48,957 nt of DNA from a virus. Numbering within the stretch: the first letter of the stretch is position 1; each line of letters starts with the position of its first letter. The translations under genes were made by a program, and so were the position numbers. The stretch lies in the IMG/VR virus record IMGVR_UViG_3300032242_002508, positions 1 to 48,957 of that record; one strand, 5' to 3'. Below, one piece after another: positions 13,803 through 22,065 of the stretch. The notes beneath the pieces were generated by a model. It had not been told where the DNA came from. It saw only the letters and a program-made list of their open reading frames with translations, and did no database searches.

Positions 13803-15922
13803 TGCGTATACAAGAAATACAAAGGTCTTATGCTGACCCGGCAGATGATTGGGAATCTACGGGTCAATTAGATTCTGTACCTAACATGAAGATGGTACCT
13901 GGCAGTGACCGTTACGGTTATGTATTGCGACAATTTGCTGGGCAAGAATTATTAAACTTTACTGGGTCCGACCTTGCTATTAATTTTTACGATACTAAGC
14001 CTGAAGGTAGTGATAAAGTATTATACATAGGCTACTTACAGTTTAGAAATTTTAATGCCTTTGGTTTTAAAAATGGTGTACAGGTCAGCAATGTTATGCT
14101 AGACCGTAGATACCGTGGTAAAGATATCGGTGTTATGATGTATACAACAGCATTACAATTGGGTTATACTATTGTCGCTGATGATTCACAAACGGCCCCT
14201 GCTAGAAAATTATGGATTAAATTAAATCAAACACCTGGTGTTACGGTTCGTGGTTTAACATTGATAATGAGAGGCGAAATTGATCCCACTGTTGCTAGTG
14301 AATTCACTAATCAAAATAAAATTCTAGCCAATCAGAAAAAATTAAAAAGACTAGGCGCAACACCATTAACTCCCGTAGATAGTGTTAGTCAGTTCGGTGA
14401 GATACCATTTGTCTTTCCAGTTAGTCCAGGTAAAGAAGGTAGTGAACTAGTTGGAAAGAATTTAAAGATATACAGTTCGCAACATCCTGAAGATACAGAA
14501 AAATATGTAATATTGTACGCACAGTGGACAGGATCATCACAAAGTGTAACAGAAGATGCAGACAATAAACCTACCATTGGCATTAATGTCAGAAGTGATG
14601 GCAATATTGATTATGCCAGTCTAATTGTTGACGGCAAAAAGAAATACGAATCTAGAAAAACCGACAGTCTTAGACCATATGTTGATAGAACTGTTGGTAT
14701 TGTTAGAACTGGTAATGGCCCTGCAGTTGCCATTGGTCAAGTAACAATTGGTGAACCAATAGTAGTAGATGCTGAAAAGTTTGACAAACTTAGAAAACAA
14801 CATCTAGTTCCACAAGGTAGTCTGTTTGATATCGGAGCCAATGATACCAAATACTTGTATCCAATGATTAACCCAGTTCGTTGGGATGAAGAGAAATTAA
14901 TAAAGAATAAAGGTATCGTTGCTAGAAAAATCCAAGAGCAAGAGTTAACCGAGTTTGACTATAATAAACATGTCAAAATGCTTAATACTTATATGAATAA
15001 ATTAGGCTATAGTTATATTGGACATGGTACAGATGCACATGTTTTTGCTAAAGAAGAAGGCCCTGTTGTCAAAGTATTAATACCTGAGAATGGTGATATC
15101 TCTACCGCTAAAAATCCATTCTTAGCATTCTTAAACTATTGCGAGAAAAATGCTAATAACCCACACTTACCAAAGTTTATAGAAACTACTAAACAACCAA
15201 TTCAATTGGGAGCTGAAAAATTTGATCAGGTAGTTATGGAACGATTAGAAGAACTAGATCCTGACTATGATGAAATGATTATAGATATGATGTATAGTAT
15301 TGACGAAGGTCGCCCATTAGATCCACAATATCGTCAATATGCTAATTTCTATAAAACACTTAAATCAGTTATAGCCACAGGTACTAAGTTGGGATTCAGC
15401 AATGATATCATCGCACATGATTACAGCAATGTAATGCAGAGAGGTGATACACTAGTAATTGCTGATCCTTGGGTCAGTGCAGGGTTGAAGGAAGAATTAT
15501 CTGAAGGACTAATAGACTTTGTACAACGAAAACTTGGACTAAAATGGGGTCAAGTAGGAGATGTTATAAAAGGTAGTGTAGTAGCAGAATACCTTGATTC
15601 ACAAGGTGACACTATAGATTCGGATAAGTATATCAATAGTAAGTTTAAATTGATGAACATCAGTGATGATGAGGCAGCAAAATACAGAGAAATATCTGAT
15701 AGATCAGGATGGACTAACACTACACCTTATGAGAAGATTAAAGATTGGAGCATAGACGATTACAAAATGAATCGTATTCGCAGGAATGATGTTACATATC
15801 AAAGTTTAATGAAACATATTCCTGTAGTATCAAAGCGTGGATTTATAATTAATGGTAATCATCGTATCGCCCGCGCTATAGAACTTGGAATAGATCCTAT
15901 TCCAGTTCTTAAAGAAATTTAA
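13802..15922 (+). CDS. Multidomain cargo protein: GNAT, kinase-like and ParB-like modules, 706 aa
   Basis: Leader MRIQEIQRSYADPADD. Residues about 35..160 form a GNAT-type acetyltransferase (MLDRRYRGKDIGVMMY). A beta-rich region follows, similar to the C-terminal part of the GNAT protein at 37436..38209. Residues 385..565 look kinase-like: GHGTDAHVFA glycine loop, K424, HDYSNVM (D540, N543), and DPW (D555). The last 130 residues end in a ParB/Srx-like INGNHRIARAIELGIDPI. The junctions carry LTE|F (382..384) and LSE|G (566..569), possible processing sites. Host targets are unknown. Confidence 0.8.
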   Translation: MRIQEIQRSYADPADDWESTGQLDSVPNMKMVPGSDRYGYVLRQFAGQELLNFTGSDLAINFYDTKPEGSDKVLYIGYLQFRNFNAFGFKNGVQVSNVMLDRRYRGKDIGVMMYTTALQLGYTIVADDSQTAPARKLWIKLNQTPGVTVRGLTLIMRGEIDPTVASEFTNQNKILANQKKLKRLGATPLTPVDSVSQFGEIPFVFPVSPGKEGSELVGKNLKIYSSQHPEDTEKYVILYAQWTGSSQSVTEDADNKPTIGINVRSDGNIDYASLIVDGKKKYESRKTDSLRPYVDRTVGIVRTGNGPAVAIGQVTIGEPIVVDAEKFDKLRKQHLVPQGSLFDIGANDTKYLYPMINPVRWDEEKLIKNKGIVARKIQEQELTEFDYNKHVKMLNTYMNKLGYSYIGHGTDAHVFAKEEGPVVKVLIPENGDISTAKNPFLAFLNYCEKNANNPHLPKFIETTKQPIQLGAEKFDQVVMERLEELDPDYDEMIIDMMYSIDEGRPLDPQYRQYANFYKTLKSVIATGTKLGFSNDIIAHDYSNVMQRGDTLVIADPWVSAGLKEELSEGLIDFVQRKLGLKWGQVGDVIKGSVVAEYLDSQGDTIDSDKYINSKFKLMNISDDEAAKYREISDRSGWTNTTPYEKIKDWSIDDYKMNRIRRNDVTYQSLMKHIPVVSKRGFIINGNHRIARAIELGIDPIPVLKEI

Positions 15923-16737
15923 ATCTTTAGTAATTGACCAATAGTAAATAAGCTTTCCATATAGGGTGAGACATTCTTTAACACAGAAACTTCTATATCA
16001 CCTTTTCTACGTGGTCCAATCTTTACATCAATTTTACAGTTATTAATACTTTCAAAGATAGTTACCATTTCTTTAACTGTATAACCTTTACCATGTCCTA
16101 AACATTCTACTTGACCAGAGGGCTTTTCAATAGCAGTTTTAATAGAATTGCAAATCTCATCTACATGTACATAGTCACGAACACAAGTACCATCTCCTGT
16201 ATTATAATCACCACCGTATATAGTAAATTCGCCTGTTTCACGGGCTTTGATTAAATTGTAGAATAGTCCATCTGGATTAGTAGGTTTAACTACACTACTA
16301 CCAATTACATTGTAAAATCTAAAAATAGTGTAATCCATACTGGTCATTTCTGAATATGACCTAACCACATCTTCGGCCGCACGTTTACTAATACCATAGG
16401 CACTTGCACATGATTCGGCAGCACCAGTGCTAGCAAAAATAAAGTTTTTAGTTTTTATTTTATTAATTACATTCATCGTACCATTTAGGTTAGTGATGTA
16501 ATAATTAATAGGTTTCTTTTCACTTTCACCAACATTGACTAATGCGGCTAAATGTACTACAGCATCAAACTCTTCATCAATATTAAATGGTCTAGTGATA
16601 TCAATATTATAAAATTTCAATAGGGGAATTTGACTAGGTTGAATATCTAGCCCATAAATCTCATAATTATCTTTTAACATACGAGTAAGATGACTACCAA
16701 TATATCCTGAGTTACCGGTTATTAATACTTTTTTCAT
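15919..16737 (-). CDS. NAD-dependent nucleotide-sugar epimerase (GalE-like SDR), 272 aa
   Basis: An extended short-chain dehydrogenase that would interconvert UDP-sugars. Seen: Rossmann motif TGNSGYIGSH (7..16), VHLAALVNVGES, a Ser/Thr region FASTGAAES and the catalytic YGISK. GDGTCVRDYVHVDE is typical of UDP-glucose/GalNAc 4-epimerases. At 272 aa it is shorter than the usual 330 or so, lacking some C-terminal substrate-domain sequence. It is coupled by TAATG to the upstream glycosyltransferase gene, so it may supply that enzyme's donor sugar. Confidence 0.88.
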   Translation of the reverse strand: MKKVLITGNSGYIGSHLTRMLKDNYEIYGLDIQPSQIPLLKFYNIDITRPFNIDEEFDAVVHLAALVNVGESEKKPINYYITNLNGTMNVINKIKTKNFIFASTGAAESCASAYGISKRAAEDVVRSYSEMTSMDYTIFRFYNVIGSSVVKPTNPDGLFYNLIKARETGEFTIYGGDYNTGDGTCVRDYVHVDEICNSIKTAIEKPSGQVECLGHGKGYTVKEMVTIFESINNCKIDVKIGPRRKGDIEVSVLKNVSPYMESLFTIGQLLKI

Positions 16738-18086
16738 TACAGTCCATCAAATAAACTTAGACCAATAACTTCTTCAACTGGTCTAAAAGCTGGGTCTTTA
16801 GATAAGTATGTATCATTATCTGTGTAGATAATATTAATAAATTTTTTCTTATTAGATAACACACTTTCAAAATCTTCACGTGCCAAATGTGTACGATTTA
16901 AATTATTAATATAATCACGGTATTGAACAGTGTCATATGTATTAATCTTAGCCGCATTGGTATTGCTACGCTTACCTACAAAATCATCTAAAAATTGAAT
17001 CCAACCTTTAGCTACTTCATCATCTAATTTTTTGACATAATCTAATGCCGAAATCAATTGATCACCACCGTAAATTGTTTTGATCAATTCGCTAGCATTC
17101 TTTATATCTACCTTGTGAAAGTATTGACTGTTAAAGTTATCACTCCAGTCTTGTGTATCTAGTACTACACATGGCATGTGTCCAAGACATTCTAAAAATG
17201 CAAATGGATAATTCTCACGCAAACTAGGCATAAAAAATACACTACTACTATGAATAAAATCTACTTTCTCTTTACCAGTAATACCTGCCTTAATCACATA
17301 ATCAGTAATACCTGCATCGGAGAATGCTTTTTCAAACTTCTTAGCACCATTGCTATTAGTCATTACTTTGCAGGGAAGTTTACATTCTTTCATTACCCGA
17401 ATATATGCTTCAGGGTTTTTACCTTCTTCCCAACGTCCAATAAATAGAACGCCTTTGCGATCACCGGTATATCTTTCTAGTAAGCCACGCTCACTCATTG
17501 GCATTGGCAATAAATGACAGTTTGTTGCTCCGTACTTAGTTAGTTCATCAATATTCTTTTGGCTTTGTGTACCAATAATGATATCAGTAAACTCCATATG
17601 TTTGTTATAGAAGTTATGATAACTGTCTAAGAATACATCACTGCCCTGACTTTCACGGAAAATCATGCTATGCAAGTGTGTATAGAATACAACAGGAATA
17701 TATTGATTGACAGTCATAGCATACGCTGCCGTCATTGCCTCTTGTGTATTACACACCAGCATATCATATATGTTAGTTTCAAATCCCTGTAGTATACTTT
17801 TTCTAAAATTTACAATTTTTTCAAAATTAATAGTATCACTAAATGCAAATGTAGCTGTATGGTCTGAATACTTAAGAGGTTCTTTTGGTGAAATAATATT
17901 TGCACCCAAACTCTCTATAAGTTTGCTAAAATCATTTGTAGGTGCTTTGTCTAAGATAATATCAACTTTCCAGTTGATACGTTGACACATTTCGGTAAAG
18001 CCTTTTGCAAAACTACCAATACCACCATGTGGAATAAAATGTTGATCACTAATCAAAAAACCAATTCGTTTTTCATAAAGCTTCAT
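16737..18086 (-). CDS. GT-B glycosyltransferase (GT4-like), 449 aa
   Basis: Start set at the ATG at 18086 (MKLYEKRIGFLISDQHFIPH), whose ATG overlaps the QueE stop as TGATG; the ATG at 18098 (MGNL) is an alternative. The sequence has the GT-B layout: HGGIGSFAKGFTEM in the acceptor domain, VLFIGRWEEGKNPEAYIRVM opening the donor domain, and SSVFFMPSLRENYPFAFLECLG with the retaining-GT4-type E-x7-E. It could glycosylate DNA bases or a surface polymer. Its place between QueE and an epimerase favours a modification role (inference). Confidence 0.85.
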   Translation of the reverse strand: MKLYEKRIGFLISDQHFIPHGGIGSFAKGFTEMCQRINWKVDIILDKAPTNDFSKLIESLGANIISPKEPLKYSDHTATFAFSDTINFEKIVNFRKSILQGFETNIYDMLVCNTQEAMTAAYAMTVNQYIPVVFYTHLHSMIFRESQGSDVFLDSYHNFYNKHMEFTDIIIGTQSQKNIDELTKYGATNCHLLPMPMSERGLLERYTGDRKGVLFIGRWEEGKNPEAYIRVMKECKLPCKVMTNSNGAKKFEKAFSDAGITDYVIKAGITGKEKVDFIHSSSVFFMPSLRENYPFAFLECLGHMPCVVLDTQDWSDNFNSQYFHKVDIKNASELIKTIYGGDQLISALDYVKKLDDEVAKGWIQFLDDFVGKRSNTNAAKINTYDTVQYRDYINNLNRTHLAREDFESVLSNKKKFINIIYTDNDTYLSKDPAFRPVEEVIGLSLFDGL

Positions 18087-18943
18087 CAGGTTCCCCATTC
18101 GTTTTTGAAGAGTGGCACCTGAAGTCGGTCACTATACCGCCATCCTTCTCGCATTGCCATTTCTGCCACACGCCTATTATTAAGATTGTACACCCGTTCA
18201 ACACCACCAACAGGCATAAGATAAACAGGACCCTTAAAGCCATGCTCACGATATTCTTTGACCGCTTGTCGAGCATCTAATAGATCCTCTTCACTTGCTA
18301 TAACAAATTTCAAGTAAGTATAGCCGACTTTTTCATAGTCGCACACTACTTCAGGAAGTATAGCTTCTTCCCATTTTTCACCACTCACTGGAAGTTTAGC
18401 ACTGACACTAAATGTAACTTCTCTTTGTTTGCAAAGCCGATCGCTCCAATTAACCAAATATTGTTTAAACTCTTTAGTTAATTTCTGAGTGCCGTTAGTT
18501 TCAAAAGTCAAATGACGCAATGCAATCATTGAATCTTCATCTAGAAGTTCAGGATAGCTACGTTGCCAACCCAGTAATGGTTCGCCACCTGTGATAACAA
18601 GATGTTCATCATGCCAACGCTTATATGGCAGAATTTCCATAATGCGATTAACGATAGCATCAGTAATAAGTACAGGACTCAGTTCTTTAAATGCCGGCAT
18701 CCAAGAAGCATATGAGTCGCAACCTGTGCTTACTAGTGGCAATTCTTTATAGTCTTTGTACGGAGTATTTCCATGAGCAAATGCTACTTGAATTCTTTCT
18801 AGGCTTTTTTCACCACGGGACATACCAAATCCATCGCAGGTGAAATTACAGCCAAATGTGCGAAGGAACACACTTGGTACTCCTGTGTAACGGCCTTCTC
18901 CTTGTATTGAATAGAACAATTCACTAACCTTAATCTTACTCAT
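18086..18943 (-). CDS. queE: 7-carboxy-7-deazaguanine synthase QueE, 285 aa
   Basis: A radical SAM enzyme converting carboxytetrahydropterin to 7-carboxy-7-deazaguanine. Seen: ELFYSIQGEGRYTGVPSVFL (QueE N-terminal signature), Cys32 and Cys36 in GCNFTCDGFGMSRGE, and ITGGEPLLGWQ (SAM-binding GGEP). The expected third cluster cysteine is not at +3 from Cys36; Cys75 (STGCDSYAS), 38 residues further on, is the best candidate. This pattern matches my memory of phage QueE variants. Start at 18943; the ATG at 18997 lacks support. The gene overlaps the 62-aa gene by eight bases. Confidence 0.9.
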   Translation of the reverse strand: MSKIKVSELFYSIQGEGRYTGVPSVFLRTFGCNFTCDGFGMSRGEKSLERIQVAFAHGNTPYKDYKELPLVSTGCDSYASWMPAFKELSPVLITDAIVNRIMEILPYKRWHDEHLVITGGEPLLGWQRSYPELLDEDSMIALRHLTFETNGTQKLTKEFKQYLVNWSDRLCKQREVTFSVSAKLPVSGEKWEEAILPEVVCDYEKVGYTYLKFVIASEEDLLDARQAVKEYREHGFKGPVYLMPVGGVERVYNLNNRRVAEMAMREGWRYSDRLQVPLFKNEWGT

Positions 18944-19124
18944 CAATATAATCCTTAAATAATTGCACACGGGCTTTTTTACCCAACTCTTGGTCAAAGA
19001 TAACTCTTACCGAAGTCAACATTGCACAGGCTAGCATTAACAAATCTTCCCTATTGTCGCACATCATAATTTGGCGATCAATGGGTTCCATTAATTCTGC
19101 CATACGGTTTCTAATGTCACTCAT
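18936..19124 (-). CDS. Small helical conserved phage protein, 62 aa
   Basis: MSDIRNRMAELMEPIDRQIM followed by REDLLMLACAMLTSVRVIF and a charged tail. Two predicted helices. Closely similar short proteins are common in T4-like aquatic phages (style recognised, function unknown). AGGAAACACAA precedes the ATG, and a sigma70 promoter (19146..19174) lies just upstream, making this the first gene of the unit that includes queE. Confidence 0.8.
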   Translation of the reverse strand: MSDIRNRMAELMEPIDRQIMMCDNREDLLMLACAMLTSVRVIFDQELGKKARVQLFKDYIDE

Positions 19125-19145
19125 TTGTGTTTCCTGTATAAGACA

Positions 19146-19174
19146 ATTTTACGCTACTTTTTAACTGTTGTCAA
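19146..19174 (-). promoter_or_regulatory. Sigma70-type promoter upstream of the queE unit
   Basis: TTGACA (19169..19174), a 17-nt spacer and TAAAAT (19146..19151) on the minus strand. The start near 19139 leaves a 15-nt leader holding AGGAAAC. The -35 lies inside the end of the DadA-like gene. Confidence 0.75.
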
Positions 19175-20342
19175 TAAGACTGACTAACATTTTAGCGGTT
19201 ACTGGGCTTAGTGTCCAACCTAAATGCCCATGACCAGTATGATAGTAAACTTTTGAATTCTTTTTACTACGTTTAACAATGGGCATCATATTGGGTGTCA
19301 TAGGACGTAAACATGCCCAACTGGTATAATCGCTGGTATCAATGTTGGGGAAGTTTGCATGGACCCATTTTAATAGAGGGATGATTCTTTCCTGACGAAT
19401 ATCATAGTTCTCTCCAGCCAATTCTGCTGTACCAGCTACTCTAAATCTATTGCCCAAGGTACTGGTAACAATTTTTGCTTGGTCGTCTAGTAGACTTACT
19501 CTAGGTAGATACTGTGGATCAACATTGTTGATAGTAATACTATAACCCTTCACTGGATAGATAGGTAAATTATCGCCAATACTACGGGCTAGTTTAACAC
19601 TGCCTACACCATTGGCCATAACGATTCTATCGTAATGATCTATTTTTTTGATATCATCTATACTATTACCATAGAAAAACTGTACCTTATATTTTGTAAT
19701 CAGAATTTTTTCTAGTTCAGTACAGAATTTATATATGTCCCCAGTAAAGTCACCGGGAGTCCATGCACCACCAATTATACCTTGAATATTATTTAATGTA
19801 GGATCTAGATCAGTAACATCACTTGGTGTTAACAAATTCCAACCACATCCATTAGATTCATAAATATCTTTGGCATCTATAGCATTACTCCAATAGGAGC
19901 TATTTTTGTAGAAATGTAGGATACCGCTATTACTTTGATCAAATTGAACACCTTCATTAATCATTATATCGCGGTATAATTCTCTAGACTCTAGACCCAT
20001 ACGAATAGTTTGTGCAGTATTACGCTCATATGTATTAGTAGCGGTATAGAATAGAAATTTAGCTAACCACTTAATTCTATCAGGGTCAGATACTAGACTA
20101 TCTCTACGAATTAATAGAGGTGCATCTTTTTTGCCTAGCCATTTAATGCCTTTTAAGACATTACTCCAAGTAGTCCAAACTTCACTATTGCTTACACTGA
20201 TTTGCCCACCATTGGCAAAACTAGTTTTTCGTGCAGGACCAGTTTCTTCTTCATAAACGAATACACTGTGCCCTGCTTTAGCTAGATAATAAGCACTAGT
20301 AATGCCTGCAATTCCTGCACCAATGACGGCTATTTTTTTCAT
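19161..20342 (-). CDS. FAD-dependent amino-acid oxidoreductase (DadA-like), 393 aa
   Basis: A flavoprotein of the D-amino-acid dehydrogenase/glycine oxidase group, which oxidises amino groups to imines. Seen: N-terminal VIGAGIAGITSAYYLAKAGH with the FAD-binding GxGxxG and following acidic YEEE; TSFANGGQISVS, typical of DadA; SGILHFYKN; and C-terminal GHGHLGWTLSPVTAK matching the family's last FAD contact. Length is normal, about 400. GAGGGATAAT precedes the ATG at 20342. Rare in phages and placed between queD and queE; whether it acts on a metabolite or on a modified base is open. Confidence 0.9.
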   Translation of the reverse strand: MKKIAVIGAGIAGITSAYYLAKAGHSVFVYEEETGPARKTSFANGGQISVSNSEVWTTWSNVLKGIKWLGKKDAPLLIRRDSLVSDPDRIKWLAKFLFYTATNTYERNTAQTIRMGLESRELYRDIMINEGVQFDQSNSGILHFYKNSSYWSNAIDAKDIYESNGCGWNLLTPSDVTDLDPTLNNIQGIIGGAWTPGDFTGDIYKFCTELEKILITKYKVQFFYGNSIDDIKKIDHYDRIVMANGVGSVKLARSIGDNLPIYPVKGYSITINNVDPQYLPRVSLLDDQAKIVTSTLGNRFRVAGTAELAGENYDIRQERIIPLLKWVHANFPNIDTSDYTSWACLRPMTPNMMPIVKRSKKNSKVYYHTGHGHLGWTLSPVTAKMLVSLIDNS

Positions 20343-20343
20343 A

Positions 20344-20868
20344 TTATCCCTCGTAGATTGCTGAGTTAGCACCATGTTCAAATACTTCAACACTTTTGAG
20401 TCTTGCATTAGGATTAATAGGATATCGCATATTACCACTGTCTAATAACTCAGCCATTTTGTCATAAGCCATTTTAGCAAACATCTCGCATCCTACACCT
20501 TCTACAATGCGTAAATCACATAAAGCACCTCGCTCATGTGGTTTTAGTTCAGGTTGAATTCCTACACCTGACATTGGCATTTCGCCCATCCAACTCATTT
20601 TGCGAAAGAAATCTACGTGTGGATCATCTTCTGCAATAATTAGTGTATGATCAAACATGTAATCAGCCCAAGATTTAAATTCTTTTAAGCCACCAAAGTC
20701 CATACACCAATTTTTATCATCTAATGTTTCACATTCAAACACTAATTTAATACCAATACTATATCCATGCAATGTACTGCAATGACTGTGCTTAGCACGC
20801 CATTGTCTAAAACAACAACTTAGTCCCCTATCATTACCATAGGTCTTGGTTGAATAAAACTTTGCCAT
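20344..20868 (-). CDS. queD: 6-carboxy-tetrahydropterin synthase QueD, 174 aa
   Basis: Makes 6-carboxytetrahydropterin from dihydroneopterin triphosphate, the second step to 7-deazaguanines. Seen: zinc-site region AKHSHCSTLHGYSIG (the usual HGH appears as HGY), MDFGGLKEFKSW, DHTLIIAEDDP, the pterin-binding GCEMFAKMAYDKM and VEVFEHGANSAIYE. Start at the ATG at 20868; a TTG three codons upstream is less likely. Its stop is two bases before the DadA-like start, so the two are co-translated. Confidence 0.9.
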   Translation of the reverse strand: MAKFYSTKTYGNDRGLSCCFRQWRAKHSHCSTLHGYSIGIKLVFECETLDDKNWCMDFGGLKEFKSWADYMFDHTLIIAEDDPHVDFFRKMSWMGEMPMSGVGIQPELKPHERGALCDLRIVEGVGCEMFAKMAYDKMAELLDSGNMRYPINPNARLKSVEVFEHGANSAIYEG

Positions 20869-20869
20869 A

Positions 20870-21073
20870 TTATTCAATCAAATTAGATACTAATGTTTTG
20901 ATTTCAGAATCAGTTAAAAAGAATTGATATGTACTGGTATCAACGACCTCATCTTTATCATTTTTTGTTTCTTGTACAAACTCAATATGATTCAAATCAT
21001 TTGGCTTAAGACATTTTTTGCTTTTGACTTTAAGTTCATAGCCAGTTACTTTTTTCAATGTAAATTCTTTCAT
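20870..21073 (-). CDS. Small hypothetical protein, 67 aa
   Basis: MKEFTLKKVTGYELKVKSKK and an acidic C-terminal helix (DSEIKTLVSNLIE). Predicted mostly beta followed by a helix. AAAGGTAATAAA precedes the ATG, and its stop lies directly before the queD start. No family recognised. Confidence 0.72.
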   Translation of the reverse strand: MKEFTLKKVTGYELKVKSKKCLKPNDLNHIEFVQETKNDKDEVVDTSTYQFFLTDSEIKTLVSNLIE

Positions 21074-21077
21074 TTTA

Positions 21078-21314
21078 TTACCTTTTTAGTATATCAATCA
21101 TCTTTTTCTGAGATTCTTCTTTCAAGAATTCTTCTTCGCCTGTAAACTTACCAGACTTTTCAATTATATCATCTAATAAAAACTTAATATAGTATAATTC
21201 TTTCTTTATTTCCCATTGAGTAAATCCGTCGTTATATGGACTATGAAGTTCTCTTCCTGCCGATCTAATTTGATGACATACTATATTTAAGTCTAGTGGT
21301 TTTTTAAAGCCCAT
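21078..21314 (-). CDS. Small hypothetical protein, 78 aa
   Basis: MGFKKPLDLNIVCHQIRSAG with a helical, charged C-terminal half (DIIEKSGKFTGEEEFLKEES). GTGGAG precedes the ATG within the end of the upstream oxygenase gene. The spacing of a conserved N-terminal strand and the HSPYNDGFTQWEIKKEL segment suggests a folded domain, but no function is evident. Confidence 0.72.
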   Translation of the reverse strand: MGFKKPLDLNIVCHQIRSAGRELHSPYNDGFTQWEIKKELYYIKFLLDDIIEKSGKFTGEEEFLKEESQKKMIDILKR

Positions 21315-21316
21315 TT

Positions 21317-21937
21317 TTACTCCACAAATTCAATCCATCCAGTGACAATATACTTATCACCGCTTAATGGAGGGTTACCTCTATGAGTATGCGTAAATCC
21401 AGCTGGAAATATAGATACTCGACCTTCGACAGCATTAACTCTTTCCATTTGATATAGAAACTCGGTTTCTCCTCCTAATTCTACTGTATTTAAATATATG
21501 GTAAAAACTAAAAATCTTCCACTGTCAAACCTACCTTCATTTTCATAGTGCCATACATGATACCCTTCACCAGGACGTGTACGTTGAATTTTTACAGAAG
21601 TGATTGCTTGTTTCGGAGAATTCTCTTGTGCTAGAATACTAAATTTATCAATATACTTTTCATAACACTGCCATATTTTATCTAATACATTAGTAAGCAA
21701 TGAACCAGCAGCCTTATGTCGTATTACTTCGGGCTCCATAAAATAGCATTGATTGTCTGATTTATGATGTGCTAATTGACCTTCTTCTTGTCTAGTAAAG
21801 ACTAGATTTAATTTTTTCATGTCATTAAAAAAATCAATGATAGTCTTACTCTCTTCATGGGTAACTACATTATCCCAATTTAAAATAAAAGTAGGTCTTT
21901 CTATAACAGAATTTTTTATAGAATCTATGGAATACAT
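21317..21937 (-). CDS. 2OG-Fe(II) dioxygenase, prolyl-4-hydroxylase type, 206 aa
   Basis: A 2-oxoglutarate and iron dependent hydroxylase. Seen: GEGYHVWHYENEGRF (first iron ligands in an H-x-D/E-like context), FLVFTIYLNTVELGGETEF, and the distal FPAGFTHTHRGNPPLSGDKYIVTGW carrying the His ligand and the Lys/Arg that binds 2OG. Phage members are usually about 190 to 210 aa. The substrate is unknown; a modified base, a virion protein or a host protein are all possible. Sits between folE and queD. Confidence 0.87.
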   Translation of the reverse strand: MYSIDSIKNSVIERPTFILNWDNVVTHEESKTIIDFFNDMKKLNLVFTRQEEGQLAHHKSDNQCYFMEPEVIRHKAAGSLLTNVLDKIWQCYEKYIDKFSILAQENSPKQAITSVKIQRTRPGEGYHVWHYENEGRFDSGRFLVFTIYLNTVELGGETEFLYQMERVNAVEGRVSIFPAGFTHTHRGNPPLSGDKYIVTGWIEFVE

Positions 21938-21939
21938 TT

Positions 21940-22065
21940 TTAAACTTTACATATACAGTTGCGACCTTGATTACAATTTCCATTGCAATTACTATTAATT
22001 GCAGTTTTAAAAAATATAATATAAATTATAGCAACAATTACAATCAAGGTCAATATGGTCAACAT
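21940..22065 (-). CDS. Small Cys-rich membrane protein, 41 aa
   Basis: An N-terminal hydrophobic helix of about 19 residues (MLTILTLIVIVAIIYIIFF) is followed by a short tail with four cysteines in NCNGNCNQGRNCICK. The ATG overlaps the folE stop as TAATG, and AAGGA lies seven bases upstream, so translation is well supported. Short phage proteins ending in a C-N-Q-G-R-x-C motif are familiar to me, but I know no function. The tail may bind metal. Confidence 0.7.
   Translation of the reverse strand: MLTILTLIVIVAIIYIIFFKTAINSNCNGNCNQGRNCICKV

Noticed and set aside
18073-18276. 67-aa hydrophobic minus-strand frame with lipoprotein-like start
   Set aside because: It lies entirely within queE and the glycosyltransferase start in another frame and has no ribosome site.
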